Assembly (NCBI RefSeq): GCF_030506255.1 | Contig: NZ_CP113431.1 | Location: 2,482,001-2,546,000 of the forward strand | DNA from: Nocardioides sp. Arc9.136 | Lineage (GTDB): Bacteria > Actinomycetota > Actinomycetes > Propionibacteriales > Nocardioidaceae | Direction: 5' to 3' | DNA: 64,000 bases | In this document: piece by piece, positions 40,552-49,969 of the stretch | How the letters are laid out: every line of letters begins with the position of its first letter | Position numbering within the stretch: the stretch's first letter is position 1 | Program-made: the position numbers and the translations under genes | The notes under the pieces: model-generated | Seen by the model: only the letters and a program-made list of their open reading frames with translations | Database searches by the model: none | What the model was told of the DNA's origin: nothing

Positions 40552-41726
40552 CGGTAGCGCAGCGAGGAGAGATAGGACTCGGCGTTGCGCCGGGTCTCCC
40601 CCACCGAGTCGCCGCCGAACTTCTCGGTGACCGCGTCCGCCAGCACGAGCGCGACCATCGCCTCGGCGACGATGCCGGCCGCGGGCACGGCGCAGACGTC
40701 CGATCGCTGGTGGTGGGCGACGGCCTCCTCGCCGGTGGCGACGTCGACGGTGCGCAGGGCGCGGGGCACCGTGGCGATCGGCTTCATCGCGGCCCGCACG
40801 CGCAGCACCTCGCCGGTGGTCATGCCACCCTCGGTGCCACCGGAGCGCCCGGAGACGCGACGGATGCCCTCGTCGGTGGGGACGATCTCGTCGTGCGCGA
40901 GCGAGCCGGGCGTCGCCGCCAGCGCGAAGCCGTCGCCGACCTCGACGCCCTTGATCGCCTGGATCCCCATCAGCGCGCCGGCCAGGCGAGAGTCGAGGCG
41001 GCGGTCCCAGTGGACGTGCGAGCCGAGGCCCGGCGGCAGGCCGTGCACGACCACCTCGACGACGCCGCCGAGGGTGTCGCCGTCCTTGTGGGCGGCGTCG
41101 ATGCGCTCGACCATCAGCCCCGAGGTGTCGGCGTCGAGACAGCGGACGGGGTCCTCGTCGAGACGCGCCACGTCGTCGGCCGCCGGCCACAGGCCGTCGG
41201 GGGCGCGGACGCCGCCGAGCTCGATCACATGGGAGACGATCCGGGCGCCCACGGCCTGCTCCAGGAAGTTGCTGGCCACCCGGCCGAGCGCGACCCGGGC
41301 GGCCGTCTCGCGGGCGGAGGCCCGCTCGAGGATCGGCCGGGCGTCCTCGAAGTCGTACTTCTGCATGCCTGCCAGGTCGGCGTGGCCGGGGCGGGGCCGG
41401 GTCAGCGGCGCGTTGCGGGCCATCGAGGCCAGCTCGTCGGGGTCGACCGGGTCGGCGGACATCACCTTGTCCCACTTGGGCCACTCGGTGTTGCCGACCT
41501 CGATCGCGACCGGGCCGCCCTGCGTGGCGCCGTGCCGCACGCCGCCGACCAGCGTCACCTGGTCCTGCTCGAACTTCATCCGGGCGCCGCGGCCGTAGCC
41601 GAGCCGGCGGCGGGCCAGGGAGTCCTGGATGTCGGAGGAGGTGACCTGCACGTGTGCGGGCAGACCCTCGAGGATCGCGACCAGGGAGGGGCCGTGGGAC
41701 TCGCCCGCGGTGAGCCAACGAAGCAT
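40548..41726 (-). CDS. aroC: chorismate synthase
   Basis: Makes chorismate from EPSP with reduced FMN. The 392 residues include the signatures [16 protein letters not shown] (8-23), [48 protein letters not shown] in part (family block around 120-150), [15 protein letters not shown] and [18 protein letters not shown] 41726 begins [12 protein letters not shown] as in other chorismate synthases. The gene follows the prepilin peptidase gene after 40 bases. Confidence 0.97.
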   Translation of the reverse strand: MLRWLTAGESHGPSLVAILEGLPAHVQVTSSDIQDSLARRRLGYGRGARMKFEQDQVTLVGGVRHGATQGGPVAIEVGNTEWPKWDKVMSADPVDPDELASMARNAPLTRPRPGHADLAGMQKYDFEDARPILERASARETAARVALGRVASNFLEQAVGARIVSHVIELGGVRAPDGLWPAADDVARLDEDPVRCLDADTSGLMVERIDAAHKDGDTLGGVVEVVVHGLPPGLGSHVHWDRRLDSRLAGALMGIQAIKGVEVGDGFALAATPGSLAHDEIVPTDEGIRRVSGRSGGTEGGMTTGEVLRVRAAMKPIATVPRALRTVDVATGEEAVAHHQRSDVCAVPAAGIVAEAMVALVLADAVTEKFGGDSVGETRRNAESYLSSLRYR

Positions 41727-41766
41727 GGGCGTCAGTCTCCCACGGCGGCTCCGGCCGCCCGGACGC

Positions 41767-42531
41767 TCACCCGGTGACGAGACCGTCGAGCACCACGTCG
41801 CCGACGCATACCCCCACCAGGGCCGCGACCAGCATGAACGGTCCGAAGGGGAACGCCCGGCGCTCGACGACCCGCAGCAGCGCCAGCAGCCCGCCGCCGA
41901 CCCCGCCCAGCAGGAACCCGCCGTACACCCCGGCGAGCAGGGCGCCCCAGCCGAGGTGGCCCAGCGCGATGCCGAGCAGGCCGGCCAGCCGTACGTCGCC
42001 GTACCCCAGGCCGCGGGGGTGGACGAACCACAGCACGAAGAAGATGCCGCCCGCGACCAGCCACCCCCAGAACGCCCGGACCAGGTCGTCGGTGTCGCCG
42101 GTGAGCAGCCAGGTGACCAGGGTCAGCGCGATGGTCAGGGCGTACGTCGGGGCGATGACCTTGGTCGGCAGCAGCCGGGTCCGCCAGTCCACGACCGCGA
42201 GCGCCACCGAGACCGGGACGAGCGGCACGAGCGGCAGCAGGTCCCAGTCGGCGCCGACCGACCAGCCGACGAGCGCGCCCGCGACCGCGCACACCGCGGC
42301 CGAGCCGACGGCGAGGCCGGGCAGGCGGGCGATGTGGGCGTAGGGCTCCTTGGGCTCCTCCTCGGCCGGGACGCCGACGACGCTGGCCAGCGCGGTGTCG
42401 CGCTCGGCCACCGGCTCGTCCACGGCGGCCGGCTCCGGCTCGGGGATGCGCGCCACCAGCGCGGGGACCAGCAGCCCGAGAGCCCCACAGACGAGGGCGA
42501 GGGCCACCGCGGCCACCGCCGCGTCGCTCAC
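41767..42531 (-). CDS. type IV prepilin peptidase (A24) family protein
   Basis: Polytopic membrane aspartyl protease of the TadV/PilD type, 254 residues from GTG 42531. It has membrane segments at about 5-27, 72-92, 98-116, 127-144, 156-171 and more to the end. The two catalytic aspartates are Asp115 in [10 protein letters not shown] and Asp179 in GYGDVRL. The N-terminal methylase domain with its CxxC pairs is missing; a linker of acidic and Pro-rich sequence (30-65) takes its place. It sits between aroE and aroC, as in M. tuberculosis (Rv2551c region), and no pilin gene is seen. GTG overlaps the aroE stop. Confidence 0.88.
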   Translation of the reverse strand: MSDAAVAAVALALVCGALGLLVPALVARIPEPEPAAVDEPVAERDTALASVVGVPAEEEPKEPYAHIARLPGLAVGSAAVCAVAGALVGWSVGADWDLLPLVPLVPVSVALAVVDWRTRLLPTKVIAPTYALTIALTLVTWLLTGDTDDLVRAFWGWLVAGGIFFVLWFVHPRGLGYGDVRLAGLLGIALGHLGWGALLAGVYGGFLLGGVGGGLLALLRVVERRAFPFGPFMLVAALVGVCVGDVVLDGLVTG

Positions 42532-43349
42532 CGGCGCGCCGCTCGCCGCAGGGCCGCCTCGCCCGCGGCCCGCATCCCGGCGACCGACGCCCGGGCGCCG
42601 GTGAACAGCTCGACCTGCAGCGCCGCCTGGTGCACGAGCAGGTCCAGGCCGCTCACCAGCACGCGGTCCGCGCTCCCGGCCGTCGTCACGGAGGCCGCGA
42701 GCGGGGTGGGCCAGGGGTCGTAGACGACCTCGAAGACCACGGGCACGCCCGCGCAGCCGGCCACCAGCGCCGGGGTCTGCGCGTCGGCCGGCACCGTGGA
42801 CACGACCACGTCGGCCGTGGGCGGCTCGTCGAGCGGGGCCAGCACCACCTCGGGCGCCGACGGGTGGCGGCGCACCGCAGCGGCGGCGTCCTCCCCGCGC
42901 TCGGCCGAGCGGACGTGCAGCGTGACCCGGGACGCGCCGAGGTCGCACAGGGCCAGGCCGGTCGACGCGGCGGTCGCGCCGCCGCCCAGCACCGCGCCGG
43001 CCCGCACCGGTCCGTCGTACCGCTCCCGGACGGCGGCGACCGCACCGGGCAGGTCGGTGTTGTCGGCGTGCCGACCGTCCGGCCCCAGCACGAGGGTGTT
43101 CGCCGCGCCCACCAGGGCGACCCGCGCCGAGACGTCGTCGGCGAGCGCCACCACCTCCCGCTTGAGCGGCATGGTCAGGGACAGCCCGCGCCAGGTGTCG
43201 TCGAGCCCGCCCAGGAAGTCCGCGAGCCCGCCGGCGGGCACGCGGACCGCCTCGTAGGACCAGTCCAGCCCCAGCTCGGCGTACGCCGCCCGGTGCAGGG
43301 TCGGCGACAACGAGTGGGCGACGGGGTCGCCCAGGACGGCACAGCGCAT
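42528..43349 (-). CDS. aroE: shikimate dehydrogenase
   Basis: NADPH-dependent reduction of dehydroshikimate. The 273 residues show shikimate binding GDPVAHSLSPTLH (7-19), catalytic Lys63 in TMPLK, Asn84 in AANTLV and Asp99 in DNTD, and the NADP loop LGGGATAAST (GAGGAS-type position). ATG 43349. It lies 13 bases after mltG and its stop overlaps the prepilin peptidase start. Confidence 0.95.
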   Translation of the reverse strand: MRCAVLGDPVAHSLSPTLHRAAYAELGLDWSYEAVRVPAGGLADFLGGLDDTWRGLSLTMPLKREVVALADDVSARVALVGAANTLVLGPDGRHADNTDLPGAVAAVRERYDGPVRAGAVLGGGATAASTGLALCDLGASRVTLHVRSAERGEDAAAAVRRHPSAPEVVLAPLDEPPTADVVVSTVPADAQTPALVAGCAGVPVVFEVVYDPWPTPLAASVTTAGSADRVLVSGLDLLVHQAALQVELFTGARASVAGMRAAGEAALRRAARR

Positions 43350-43362
43350 CGCGGTCGGCCGC

Positions 43363-44538
43363 TCAGCAGCGGTCGGACTGCGTCGCGCAGTACTCGTCCA
43401 GCTCGTCCCGGAAGGAGAGGAACTCGTCGTAGGAGTCGGTGAACTTGGTCTCGCCGGTGCCGAGGTCGACCGTCACGTAGAACAGCCACGGCCCGTCCGC
43501 GGGTGTCGTCGCGGCCTCGATCGCCGCGTCGCCGGGAGCCTCGATCGGGCCCGGCGGGAGGCCCGGCTGCTTGTAGGTGTTGTACGGCGAGTCCGCGACC
43601 GAGTCGATCTCGTCGGTCGTCAGCCGCGCGATCGGCTCCTTGCCGAGCGCGTAGTTGACCGCCGCGTCGACCTGCAGCAGACCGTTGGTGATCCCGTTGT
43701 CGGGGTTCTCGACCCGGTTGTAGATCACCCGCGCGACCTTGGGCATGTCCTCGCCGCGGCCCTCGGCCTCGACCAGGCTGGCGACGGTCATCAGCTCGTG
43801 GGGGGTGTACCCCAGCCGCTCCGCCGCCTCCTCGAGGCCGGCGTCGTCCGCGGCCTGGCGCCACCGGTCGACCATCGCGGTGATCATGTCGAGCGGCTTG
43901 GCGTTCGGCCCGAAGGAGTAGGTGGAGGGGAACAGGTAGCCCTCGGGGTTGCCGTCGGCGTAGTCGGGCAGCCCGATCCGGTCCGGCTGGTCGAGGACCC
44001 GCTCGAAGTCCGAGGCGTTGAAGTCGGTCCGATCGGCGAGGACCTCGACGACCTGGTCGACGTTGTAGCCCTCGGGGATGGTGACGGCGTTGGTGATGAT
44101 GTTGGCGGGGTCGACGAGGACGCCGATCGCCTCCTCGGAGGCCATCTCCTTCTTCAGCGGGTAGAAGCCGACCTGGATCCCCGGGGAGTCCGGGTCCGCG
44201 GCGGCCGCGTCGATGCAGGCCTGCACGGAGGCGACTACCCCGGACGCCTTCAGGTTGCGGCAGATCTGCGCGCTCGAGTCGCCGTCGCTGACCTCGAAGG
44301 AGACCTTGCCGCGGCCGGGGCCGGCGAAGTCCTCGGGGTCGGCGAACTGGTCCTCGATCCAGCTGACCCCGCGGGTCACGCCGAACCACAGGCCGCCGGC
44401 GACGATCGCCAGCGCGACGAGCACGGCCAGGCAGCCGGGCAGGCTGCGGCGCTTGCGGCGCCGCCGACCGGGCTCGTACGCCGGGCTGCCGCCGTCGACG
44501 GGAAGGAGCGGGTCGCTCGGGTGGCTCGGGTCGCTCAC
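43363..44538 (-). CDS. mltG: endolytic peptidoglycan transglycosylase MltG
   Basis: Membrane-anchored YceG-family enzyme that cleaves new glycan strands and so sets their length. 391 residues: a basic cytoplasmic start (GRRRRKRRS at 24-32), one membrane segment (about 35-57), then the outside LytM-like and YceG domains with TIPEGYNVDQV (153-163), GYLFPSTYSF (200-209), the catalytic Glu257 in ASLVEAEG, RVIYNR, LLQVDAAVNYALG, and YNTYKQPGLPPGPI. GTG 44538 overlaps the ruvX stop. The order ruvX-mltG-aroE is usual in actinobacteria. Confidence 0.95.
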   Translation of the reverse strand: MSDPSHPSDPLLPVDGGSPAYEPGRRRRKRRSLPGCLAVLVALAIVAGGLWFGVTRGVSWIEDQFADPEDFAGPGRGKVSFEVSDGDSSAQICRNLKASGVVASVQACIDAAAADPDSPGIQVGFYPLKKEMASEEAIGVLVDPANIITNAVTIPEGYNVDQVVEVLADRTDFNASDFERVLDQPDRIGLPDYADGNPEGYLFPSTYSFGPNAKPLDMITAMVDRWRQAADDAGLEEAAERLGYTPHELMTVASLVEAEGRGEDMPKVARVIYNRVENPDNGITNGLLQVDAAVNYALGKEPIARLTTDEIDSVADSPYNTYKQPGLPPGPIEAPGDAAIEAATTPADGPWLFYVTVDLGTGETKFTDSYDEFLSFRDELDEYCATQSDRC

Positions 44539-45026
44539 TGGGTCTCCTCGGGCTCCTCGGGCGCTGCCCGGACGATCTCGCCGGGGGCGTTCCCCGTCGT
44601 GCGCTCGGTGTCGAGCGCGTGCTGGAGGATCAGGACCGCCGCGGCCTGGTCGACCACCGCTCGCCGCTTGCTGCCGGACCTGCCTCGGTCGCGGAGCATA
44701 GCCTCCGCCGACACGGTGGTCAGCCGCTCGTCGACCAGGCGCACCGGCGTGGGCGCGACGCGGCGGGCCAGCCGGCCCGCGAACTCGCGCGTCTTGACCG
44801 CCGCCGGCCCCTCGCCGCCCGAGAGGCTGCGGGGCAGGCCGACGACCACCTCGGCGACCTCGGACTCCTCGGCGACCTCCCGGAGGATCCGCGCGATCCG
44901 GGCGAGGTCACCCTTCCCACGCCGGACCGTCTCGACCGGGGTCGCGAGGAACCCGGTCGGGTCGCTGCGGGCGACGCCGATCCGGGCGTCCCCCGGGTCG
45001 ATGCCGAGCCGTACGCCGTGCCTCAA
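44535..45026 (-). CDS. ruvX: RuvX/YqgF family Holliday junction resolvase-like nuclease
   Basis: RNase H-fold protein, a putative pre-16S rRNA nuclease or junction resolvase. The 163 residues contain LGIDPGDARIGVARSD (7-22) with the first catalytic Asp, VVVGLPRSLSG (60-70), VDERLTTVSAEAML (99-112) and the last acidic site in VVDQAAAVLILQ. The start is TTG at 45026, which overlaps the alaS stop (TTGA); no ATG or GTG fits before LGIDPG. It therefore depends on alaS translation. Confidence 0.93.
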   Translation of the reverse strand: MRHGVRLGIDPGDARIGVARSDPTGFLATPVETVRRGKGDLARIARILREVAEESEVAEVVVGLPRSLSGGEGPAAVKTREFAGRLARRVAPTPVRLVDERLTTVSAEAMLRDRGRSGSKRRAVVDQAAAVLILQHALDTERTTGNAPGEIVRAAPEEPEETQ

Positions 45027-47704
45027 GCGCCGACCGTCCGCGCGACCTCCGCGGTCACCAGGGCGATCGCCTCGTCGATCCGCGAGGCGTCGGTGCCGCC
45101 GCCCTGCGCGACGTCGTCCTTGCCGCCGCCCTTGCCGCCGACCAGCGGTCCGACCGCACGGACCAGGGCGTTGGCCGACAGCCCGCGCTCACGACCCGCG
45201 TCGGTGACGGCCGCGACGACCGAGACCTTGCCGTCCGCGGCGCCGATCACGACCACGACGCCGGGCTCGCCCTGCGGCAGCCGGCCGCGGACGTCCATCG
45301 CCAGCGTGCGCACGTCGCCGCCGGACGCGCCGTCGGCGCGGTGCGCGACGACGTGCACGCCGCCGACGACCTGGGCCCCCGCGGCGAGCTGGCCGCCGGC
45401 CGCCAGGAGCTGGGCGACGCGTGCCTTCTCGGCCTCCTTCTCGACCGCCCGGAGGCGCTCGACGAGCTCGGAGACGCGGCCGACGAGGTCGTCGGGCTGG
45501 GTCTTGAGCAGGCCGGTGAGCTGGTGGACGACGTCACGCTCCCGGGCGAGGTAGGCGAAGCCCTCGACGCCGGTGAGGGCCTCGATGCGGCGGTTGCCGG
45601 AGCCGACCGACGACTCGCCGGTGACGACGAGGGTGCCGATCTGCGAGGAGTGGTCCACGTGCGTGCCGCCGCAGAGCTCGCGCGACCACGGGCCGCCGAT
45701 CTCGACCACGCGCACCTTGGTGTCGTCGTACGTCTCGCCGAACAGCGCGATCGCGCCCCAGTCCTTGGCCTCGGGCAGGGTCATGTACTGCCAGGAGACG
45801 GGCAGGTCGGCGCGCAGGGCGTGGTTGGACACCTGCTCGATGTCGTGGACCTGGCCCGGGGTGAGACCGGTGGTCCACCCGAAGTCCAGGCGCAGGTAGC
45901 CGGGCCGGTTGTAGGAGCCGGACTGCAGCGCCGTGGGGCCGAGGACCTCCCGCAGCGCCGCGTGCACGACGTGGGTGCCGGAGTGGGCCTGGCGGGCGCC
46001 GAGGCGCCACTCGGGGTCGACCCGGGCGTGCAGGGCCGCGGAGCCGGAGGCGTCCAGCTCACCGTCGACGACCCGGACCTGGTGCACGACGAGGCCGCGG
46101 ACCGGCCGCTGCACGTCGAGCACCTCCAGCCGGCCGCCGTCGAACTCGATGGTGCCCGCGTCGGCGGCCTGGCCGCCGGACTCGGCGTAGAAGGGGGTGC
46201 GGTCGAGCACGAGCTCGCCGACCTCGCCCGCGGCCAGGGAACGCGCCGGGGCGCCGCCGGAGAGCAGCGCCAGCGGCCGCGACTCGGTCTCGAGGGTCTC
46301 GTAGGCCAGCCACTCGGTGGGACCGTGCGCGTCGAGGATCCCGCGGTAGACGCCGGTGTCGGCGTGCTGGCCCTTCTTCGCGCGGGCGTCGGCCTTGGCC
46401 CGCTCGCGCTGCTCGGTCATCAGCGACCGGAAGCCCTCCTCGTCCACGCTGAGACCGGCCTCGGAGGCCATCTCCAGGGTCAGGTCGATCGGGAAGCCGT
46501 AGGTGTCGTGCAGGGCGAAGGCCTTGTCGCCGGTGAGCCGCGACTCCCCCGACGCCTTCACCTGCTGGGCGGCCTGGTCGAAGATCTGGGTGCCGGCCTG
46601 GAGCGTCTTGCGGAACGCGTCCTCCTCGGCGTACGCCACCCGGCTGATCCGCTCGAAGTCCGACTCGAGCTCGGGGTAGGACGCCTTCATCCGGCTCATG
46701 CTGACCGGGAGCAGCTCGGGCAGCGACCGGTCCTCGTAGCCGAGCAGCCGCATCGAGCGCACGGCGCGGCGCAGGAGCCGGCGCAGCACGTAGCCGCGGG
46801 CCTCGTTGCCGGGGGTGACGCCGTCGCCGATGAGCATCAGCGCGCTGCGCACGTGGTCGGCGACGACGCGGAACCGGACGTCGTCCTCGGCGTTCGCGCC
46901 GTACGCCTTGCCGGTGAGCTCGCTGGCCCGCTCGATGACGGGGAAGACCTCGTCGATCTCGTACATGTTCTGCTTGCCCTGCAGCAGGTAGGCGACCCGC
47001 TCGAGACCCATGCCGGTGTCGATGTTCTTCGCCGGCAGGGGGCCCTCGACGTCGAAGTCGTCCTTGGCGCGCACGGCGCTGAGCGACTCCTGCATGAAGA
47101 CCAGGTTCCAGATCTCCAGGAACCGGTCCTCGTCGGCGTTCGGGCCGCCGTCGGGGCCGTGCTCGGGGCCGCGGTCGACGTAGATCTCCGAGCACGGCCC
47201 ACCCGGGCCGGGCACGCCCATGCTCCAGTAGTTGTCCTTGAGCCCGCGCTCCTGGATCCGCTCGTCGGGCAGGCCGGCGATGCTCTTCCACAGCCCACGC
47301 GCCTCGTCGTCGGAGGGCAGCACGGTCACCCAGATCAGCTCGGGGTCGAAGCCCAGGCCGCCCTCCTCCACCGAGCCGGTGATCAGGCTCCAGGCGAACC
47401 GGATCGCCCCCTCCTTGAAGTAGTCGCCGAAGGAGAAGTTGCCGCACATCTGGAAGAACGTGCCGTGCCGGGTGGTCTTGCCCACCTCCTCGATGTCGAG
47501 GGTGCGCACGCACTTCTGGACGCTGACCGCGCGGTCGTACGGCGCGGTCTCCTGGCCGAGGAAGTAGGGCTTGAACGGCACCATGCCCGCGTTGACGAAG
47601 AGCAGGTTGGGGTCGTCGAGCAGCAGCGAGGCGGACGGCACGACCGTGTGCGCGTTGGCCTCGAAGTGGGCCACGAACCGTCGGCGGATCTCCGCGGTGT
47701 CCAT
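45023..47704 (-). CDS. alaS: alanyl-tRNA synthetase
   Basis: Class II synthetase with editing domain, 893 residues (normal). From ATG 47704: MDTAEIRRRFVAHFEAN, motif region NAGMVPFKPYFLGQ and RHGTFFQMCGNFSFGDYFKEG in two parts, GMGLERVAYL (motif 3), editing-site SGTHVVHAAL (first His pair) and CGGTHVDHSS (Cys and His), then the C-Ala domain with GGGKDDVAQGGG. A larger open frame upstream has no similarity. It shares one to two bases with the preceding small gene (TGATG). Confidence 0.98.
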   Translation of the reverse strand: MDTAEIRRRFVAHFEANAHTVVPSASLLLDDPNLLFVNAGMVPFKPYFLGQETAPYDRAVSVQKCVRTLDIEEVGKTTRHGTFFQMCGNFSFGDYFKEGAIRFAWSLITGSVEEGGLGFDPELIWVTVLPSDDEARGLWKSIAGLPDERIQERGLKDNYWSMGVPGPGGPCSEIYVDRGPEHGPDGGPNADEDRFLEIWNLVFMQESLSAVRAKDDFDVEGPLPAKNIDTGMGLERVAYLLQGKQNMYEIDEVFPVIERASELTGKAYGANAEDDVRFRVVADHVRSALMLIGDGVTPGNEARGYVLRRLLRRAVRSMRLLGYEDRSLPELLPVSMSRMKASYPELESDFERISRVAYAEEDAFRKTLQAGTQIFDQAAQQVKASGESRLTGDKAFALHDTYGFPIDLTLEMASEAGLSVDEEGFRSLMTEQRERAKADARAKKGQHADTGVYRGILDAHGPTEWLAYETLETESRPLALLSGGAPARSLAAGEVGELVLDRTPFYAESGGQAADAGTIEFDGGRLEVLDVQRPVRGLVVHQVRVVDGELDASGSAALHARVDPEWRLGARQAHSGTHVVHAALREVLGPTALQSGSYNRPGYLRLDFGWTTGLTPGQVHDIEQVSNHALRADLPVSWQYMTLPEAKDWGAIALFGETYDDTKVRVVEIGGPWSRELCGGTHVDHSSQIGTLVVTGESSVGSGNRRIEALTGVEGFAYLARERDVVHQLTGLLKTQPDDLVGRVSELVERLRAVEKEAEKARVAQLLAAGGQLAAGAQVVGGVHVVAHRADGASGGDVRTLAMDVRGRLPQGEPGVVVVIGAADGKVSVVAAVTDAGRERGLSANALVRAVGPLVGGKGGGKDDVAQGGGTDASRIDEAIALVTAEVARTVGA

Positions 47705-48012
47705 CAGGTGGTGCCTTCCTCGTGCTGTGCGGTGTCGGGGGTGGTGCTGGATCGCTGGTGGTGGTCGGTGGGCGCCGGTGCGGCCAGCTCGGGCGTGCCG
47801 GCCGGGGTGAGCCCCAGCCGGGCGCGGAGGTCGACCTCCGCCTCGGCCTTGCCCTGGGCGACCTCCTCGCGGAGCAGCCGGGCGCCCAGCGCCAGGCCGT
47901 TCCACCGGTCGCGGAGCCCGTCGGCGGTCAGCGCCTCGGCCGCGCGGCGGCCACGCACCATGGCGTAGACCCCCGCTCCGGCCCCGGCGACGAACCAGAG
48001 GCCGCGGCTCAT
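47704..48012 (-). CDS. DUF6167-like small membrane-associated protein
   Basis: 102 residues from ATG 48012. One N-terminal hydrophobic segment (LWFVAGAGAGVYAMV, 5-19), then basic and helical sequence (RRAAEALTADGLRDRWNG) and a disordered Pro/Thr-rich tail. It resembles the DUF6167 proteins found beside alaS in streptomycetes and relatives. The function is unknown. ATG overlaps the stop of the upstream gene, and its stop overlaps alaS, so it is always made with alaS. Confidence 0.7.
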   Translation of the reverse strand: MSRGLWFVAGAGAGVYAMVRGRRAAEALTADGLRDRWNGLALGARLLREEVAQGKAEAEVDLRARLGLTPAGTPELAAPAPTDHHQRSSTTPDTAQHEEGTT

Positions 48013-48542
48013 GCCGCGCTGCCCTCGGCGGCCTCGTCGAGCCCGCCGCGCTGGCGGGCCTCCCAGTCCCGGCGCGCTGCCCGCAGGTCGGCCCGGCGCT
48101 GCTTGCGCGAGCGGCGTACCTCCTGCTTGACCTCGAACCGGATCCGGTTGCGCGTCGCGGGCGACAGCGCGCGCCGCAGCCCGGCGGTGAGCGACGCGGC
48201 CTGGACGACGGACTCGCGCAGGACCAGGTCGGCGAAGAGCGGGGCCCGCACGGCGGGCGCCCGCCCGTCGTCGGCGGGCTCGGGCTCGCCGGCACGGGTG
48301 ATGACGAACTCCTCGACGGGTCGCGCCGAGGACGTCGGGACCGCACCGGGCTCGGGCAACCGGCGCTCGAGCGCCGTGAGACGGTCCTGCAGCGCGCTGG
48401 TCTCCGCCTGCGCCCGCTCGAGCTCGCGCCGGTGGCGGGCCCGGCCGCGGACCGCGAGGACGAGTCCGAGCAGCACGACCAGCAGTGCCGCGGTGGCCAC
48501 CGCCAGCACGGCCCACGCGGGCACGCTCCACTCCTCGACCAT
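48009..48542 (-). CDS. membrane protein of unknown function with coiled coil
   Basis: 177 residues: one N-terminal membrane segment (10-31), then a short coiled coil (about 34-62, HRRELERAQAETSALQDRL), a disordered middle, and a basic helical C-terminus (RFEVKQEVRRSRKQRRADLR). The basic tail lies in the cytoplasm by the positive-inside rule and could bind nucleic acid or the ribosome; I do not recognise a family. It is 11 bases after rarA and overlaps the DUF6167-like gene. ATG 48542. Confidence 0.7.
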   Translation of the reverse strand: MVEEWSVPAWAVLAVATAALLVVLLGLVLAVRGRARHRRELERAQAETSALQDRLTALERRLPEPGAVPTSSARPVEEFVITRAGEPEPADDGRAPAVRAPLFADLVLRESVVQAASLTAGLRRALSPATRNRIRFEVKQEVRRSRKQRRADLRAARRDWEARQRGGLDEAAEGSAA

Positions 48543-48553
48543 GGTGCCCGACC

Positions 48554-49927
48554 CTACCGTCCGGATCGCGCGGACCGACCGGCGCCGCGGATCAGGCGGC
48601 GCACCCGCTCCCAGCGCTCCTTGACCGCCGCCTCGGCGCCCAGCGCCGTCGGTCGGTAGTACTCCGCGTCCAGCACGACGTCGGGGGCGTACTGCTGCTC
48701 GGCGATGCCGTAGGGCTCGTCGTGGCTGTACTTGTACGTCGCGCCGTGGCCCAGCTTCTTGGCCCCCGAGTAGTGGGCGTCGCGCAGGTGCGCGGGGACC
48801 GGCCCGATCTTGCCGGCGCGGACGTCGGCGACCGCGGCGCCGATCGCCGTCGTGACGGCGTTCGACTTCGGGGCGACGGCGAGGGCGATGGTCGCGTGGG
48901 CCAGGGTCAGCTGCGCCTCGGGCATGCCGATCAGCTGCACGGTCTGCGCGGCGGCGACCGCGGTCGGCAGCGCCGTCGGGTCCGCGAGGCCGATGTCCTC
49001 GCTGGCGAGGATCATCAGCCGCCGGGCGATGAAGCGGGGGTCCTCCCCCGCCTCCATCATCCGGGCCAGGTAGTGCAGCGCGGCATCGGCGTCCGACCCG
49101 CGCACCGACTTGATGAAGGCGCTCGTGACGTCGTAGTGCTGGTCGCCCTGCCGGTCGTAGCGCACCGCCGCCTGGTCGACGGCGGTCTCGGCCATCTCGA
49201 GGGTCACCACCTCCGAGCCGCGGGCCGCCGCCGCGCCGGTCGCCGCCTCCAGGTAGGTCAGCGAGCGCCGCGCGTCACCGCCGGCGAGACGGACCAGGTG
49301 GTCGAGCGCCTCCTCCTCGACGCCGAACCGGCCGGCCAGCCCGCGCTCGTCGACCAGCGCCTGGTCCAGGACGCCGCGGACGTGCTCGTCGGTCAGTGAC
49401 TCCAGCCGGAGCAGCAAGCTGCGCGAGAGCAGCGGGGAGATCACGCTGAAGAACGGGTTCTCCGTCGTGGCCGCGACCAGGGTGACCCAGCGGTTCTCGA
49501 CGCCGGGCAGCAGCGCGTCCTGCTGGGCCTTGCTGAACCGGTGCACCTCGTCGACGAACAGCACCGTCTCCCGGCCGGTCGCCACCAGCTCGGCGCGGGC
49601 GGTGTCGATCGCCGCGCGCACCTCCTTGACGCCGGCGGAGACCGCGGAGACCTCCACGAAGCGCCGGTCGGTCTGCTGGCTGACGATCGAGGCGATCGTC
49701 GTCTTGCCGGTGCCCGGAGGTCCCCACAGCAGCAGCGACATCGACTGGTCGTTCTCGATCAGCTGCCGCAGGGGTGCACCGGGTGCCCGCAGCTGCTCCT
49801 GGCCGACCAGCTCGTCGAGGGTGCGCGGGCGCATCCGCACGGCGAGGGGCGCCGAGGCGTGCGTGTTCGCCGCCAGGGACCCCCCGCCGCCGCTCCGGCC
49901 ACCCGGCACCTCGAAGAGTCCGTCCAC
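48554..49927 (-). CDS. rarA: replication-associated recombination protein A (RarA/MgsA)
   Basis: AAA+ ATPase related to clamp loaders that works at stalled replication forks. 457 residues: Walker A GPPGTGKT (69-76), Walker [10 protein letters not shown] (123-131), sensor [13 protein letters not shown], RarA-type arginine finger region [13 protein letters not shown], and the C-terminal tetramerisation part ([23 protein letters not shown] in part, [20 protein letters not shown] [16 protein letters not shown]). GTG 49927 has a -10 box at leaderless spacing. It is the first gene of the long rarA-alaS-aro unit. Confidence 0.96.
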   Translation of the reverse strand: MDGLFEVPGGRSGGGGSLAANTHASAPLAVRMRPRTLDELVGQEQLRAPGAPLRQLIENDQSMSLLLWGPPGTGKTTIASIVSQQTDRRFVEVSAVSAGVKEVRAAIDTARAELVATGRETVLFVDEVHRFSKAQQDALLPGVENRWVTLVAATTENPFFSVISPLLSRSLLLRLESLTDEHVRGVLDQALVDERGLAGRFGVEEEALDHLVRLAGGDARRSLTYLEAATGAAAARGSEVVTLEMAETAVDQAAVRYDRQGDQHYDVTSAFIKSVRGSDADAALHYLARMMEAGEDPRFIARRLMILASEDIGLADPTALPTAVAAAQTVQLIGMPEAQLTLAHATIALAVAPKSNAVTTAIGAAVADVRAGKIGPVPAHLRDAHYSGAKKLGHGATYKYSHDEPYGIAEQQYAPDVVLDAEYYRPTALGAEAAVKERWERVRRLIRGAGRSARSGR

Positions 49928-49939
49928 GTCAGGAGCCTA
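49928..49939 (-). promoter_or_regulatory. predicted leaderless promoter of rarA
   Basis: Minus-strand TAGGCT (49939 to 49934), 6 bases, then GTG 49927. It fits TANNNT at leaderless distance and lies in the 42-base gap after the transporter operon. No ribosome binding site stands at normal distance. Confidence 0.5.
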
Positions 49940-49969
49940 GGGGCGTGGCCGGTCGGGTCCGGGCGCCGG

